Source: Mycobacterium sp. 852014-50255_SCH5639931 (lineage in GTDB: Bacteria > Actinomycetota > Actinomycetes > Mycobacteriales > Mycobacteriaceae). Taken from it: a DNA stretch of 64,000 bases. The notes under the pieces were generated by a model, which saw only the letters and a program-made list of their open reading frames with translations, was not told the origin of the DNA and did not search any database. The stretch is from the NCBI RefSeq assembly GCF_001665605.1, contig NZ_LZSV01000032.1, forward strand, positions 49,098-113,097, read 5' to 3'. Shown one piece after another: positions 62,813-64,000 of the stretch (positions within the stretch are counted from its first letter, which is position 1; each line of letters begins with the position of its first letter). The translations under genes and the position numbers were made by a program.

Positions 62813-62817
62813 TTATA
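62812..62817 (-). promoter_or_regulatory. Consensus -10 (TATAAT) of the HNH gene
   Basis: On the minus strand TATAAT ends at 62812, eight bases before the ATG at 62804. That spacing predicts a leaderless transcript. No matching -35 is seen. It abuts the SOS box. Confidence 0.7.
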
Positions 62818-62856
62818 TGTGCGGGCACCGACAACCAGGCGTCACCCGGCCGCGAC

Positions 62857-63207
62857 TCAGTCGCTCGAGCCCTCCGCCGCGGGATTCGGCATCAACACTC
62901 GCTGCCGGGTCGTGGCGCGGAACGGGTCCAGCGACTGCCCGTCACCCAACGCCGCATGCACATCTTCGGGAGTGATCAGGCCCAGTTCTACCTGTAGCCA
63001 GGTGGCGCTGAGCCCGAACGCGTGCGCGGCGCGCCTGGCCTCCTCGGCGTCGGGGAAGTCGTCCGCGTTCGCGCGCCCGACGCCCCCGTACCAGCGTCCT
63101 TTGGTGACGCCGCAGGCGTCGCGCAACTGCTCGACCGTGATGTCGCGGTTCAGCGTTGCCTCGAGCAGGCGCTTGAGTCCCCAGCCTGCGGCATTCGTGC
63201 GTGGCAT
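62857..63207 (-). CDS. Small HTH-like regulatory protein
   Basis: This 116-residue soluble protein has an N-terminal helical region (RDITVEQLRDACGVTKGRWYGG) that resembles an atypical HTH, followed by ARRAAHAFGLSATWLQVELGLI. It could be a DNA-binding regulator, or a relative of phage-type XRE proteins. It lies on the same strand as the HNH gene, 52 bases upstream of it. I do not recognise a named family, and the function is unknown. Confidence 0.7.
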   Translation of the reverse strand: MPRTNAAGWGLKRLLEATLNRDITVEQLRDACGVTKGRWYGGVGRANADDFPDAEEARRAAHAFGLSATWLQVELGLITPEDVHAALGDGQSLDPFRATTRQRVLMPNPAAEGSSD

Positions 63208-63306
63208 CCGTACAGAGTAACCCGGTGCCGAAAGACGGGCAAAGCATCCAGATCTGCGAGTCAGGGAACGAAAAAAAGAAATTTATACTTCTGACTAGAC
63301 ATAGAT

Positions 63307-63319
63307 TCATAATTTATGA
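63307..63319. promoter_or_regulatory. AT-rich palindrome TCATAA-t-TTATGA upstream of PE gene
   Basis: A 13-base near-perfect palindrome sits in a low-GC stretch 50 bases before the PE start. TATACT at 63284-63289 nearby could be a -10. Together they suggest a regulated promoter for the PE gene. Confidence 0.45.
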
Positions 63320-63368
63320 CATAGTCTCCCGAAGCACGACGCGACACCCCAGATTTAGGAGAAGACAC

Positions 63369-64000
63369 ATGTCGTTCCTGACCACGCAGCCGGACCTGCT
63401 GCTAGCCGCAGCCGGTCAGCTGCAGGCCATCGGCTCTGCCGTAACGGCGGCCAACTCGTCGGCCGCGTTTTCGATTACGGGAGTGGTCCCGGCGGCGGCC
63501 GACAAGGTTTCGGCGCTGACTGCGGCCACCTTCGCCGGTTACGGCCAGCAGTATCAGGCGATCAGCGCCGAGGCCAGCATGATCCACGAGCAGTTCGTCA
63601 GCGCCCTGGGACTCAGCGCCGATTCGTATGCTGCCGCCGAATCCGCCAATGCCACGCAGATGGCGGGCGGCCACGTGGCGCCCGCGCATATGGCTCCTGT
63701 CGCGCCCGCTCGCCCGGCACCGGCCATGCCCGCTCACGTTTCGCCCGCTGCGCCTCGCCGCGTGACCCCGAACGCCCCCGGCCGGGCCGTGCCCGGCACT
63801 TCGATCAGCTCGGTCCCGGCAGCGTCCGGTCCGCAGCACGGCGGCTATGCCGGTGGTAATTACGGCGGTCACATGACGCCGCAGCAGGGCGGCTATGCCG
63901 GTGGTAATTACGGCGGTCACATGACGCCGCAGCAGGGCGGCTATGCCGGTGGCAATTACGGCCGCCACCAGGCGCCGTATGCGCGCGGCAACTACGGTGC
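63369..64000 (+). CDS. PE-family protein with tandem-repeat C-terminus, truncated by window
   Basis: It starts at ATG with AGGAGAAG nine bases upstream. Residues 1-95 are a PE domain (MSFLTTQPDLLLAAAG..., tail DSYAAAESAN). Then comes a Pro/Ala/His-rich linker with repeated HVAP/HMAP-type motifs, and then a 16-residue repeat, GGYAGGNYGGHMTPQQ, present twice fully and a third time in altered form. The frame is open at the right edge. It is unlike PE_PGRS. It is probably secreted or surface-exposed by an ESX system, with the repeat domain outside. Confidence 0.9.
   Translation, partial: MSFLTTQPDLLLAAAGQLQAIGSAVTAANSSAAFSITGVVPAAADKVSALTAATFAGYGQQYQAISAEASMIHEQFVSALGLSADSYAAAESANATQMAGGHVAPAHMAPVAPARPAPAMPAHVSPAAPRRVTPNAPGRAVPGTSISSVPAASGPQHGGYAGGNYGGHMTPQQGGYAGGNYGGHMTPQQGGYAGGNYGRHQAPYARGNYG
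63840..64000 (+). repeat. 48 bp tandem repeat in the PE gene
   Basis: Identical 48-base units at 63840-63887 and 63888-63935 encode a Gly/Tyr/Asn-rich 16-mer. A third unit begins at 63936 and diverges after its first third (GRHQAPYARGNYG). The perfect identity of units 1 and 2 indicates recent duplication. Confidence 0.9.

Overview
This window is high-GC mycobacterial DNA. It carries WhiB4, PE and PPE proteins, an ESX-type PE/PPE pair, GTG/TTG starts, leaderless promoters and a 13E12-type HNH gene. Gene order follows the M. tuberculosis H37Rv Rv3683-to-Rv3621c block almost gene for gene (recalled from memory, not computed). Several insertions and losses relative to H37Rv point to a slow-growing non-tuberculous Mycobacterium. 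No PE_PGRS gene is seen. The species cannot be fixed from this sequence.

Layout. 1-8.7 kb: a metallophosphoesterase (cut by the window edge), the bifunctional penicillin-binding protein ponA2, whiB4, a pair of ArsA/GET3-like ATPases, a small DUF4177 protein, a RidA protein and an MBL hydrolase, crp, and a membrane protein. 8.7-14.8 kb: nth, a membrane-anchored thioredoxin, a NUDIX CoA pyrophosphatase and the acid-resistance protease marP in one run, then ephE and a holin-like protein on the other strand, and a secreted serine protease. 14.8-24 kb: acs, two accessory cell-envelope genes, and the dppABCD dipeptide importer. 24.5-30.4 kb: an HAD phosphatase, a gene-free stretch matching the position of the Ms1/MTS2823 small RNA, and a Flp/Tad pilus operon (ssd-tadA-tadB-tadC-flp-tadE-tadG).

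30.4-33.2 kb holds the most unusual locus: three ATGA-coupled genes encoding a divergent Lgt-like membrane protein, a small membrane protein, and a radical SAM enzyme whose cysteine layout resembles archaeal tetraether lipid synthases (Tes). I remember no equivalent at this place in H37Rv. 33-44 kb returns to the conserved core: an Rv3651-like sensor, a DEAD-box helicase, cspA, topA, an adenylate cyclase, the DNA polymerase III delta-prime subunit and tRNA-Thr(CGT).

Directly against the tRNA sits an accessory cassette (44.15-46.85 kb): a TetR regulator, a Rieske oxygenase and an NTF2-like protein, with a palindromic operator overlying a near-consensus promoter. 46.8-59.3 kb is conserved again: a polytopic membrane protein, galE1, DUF2304, GT2 glycosyltransferase, a flippase-like protein, DUF475, ppa, dacB, a zincin, tilS, hpt and lpqG. 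The right end (59.3-64 kb) has AT-rich intergenic DNA, a PE/PPE pair lacking its usual Esx partners, an HNH protein under a perfect mycobacterial SOS box, a small HTH-like protein, and a PE protein with a 16-residue tandem repeat that runs off the window.
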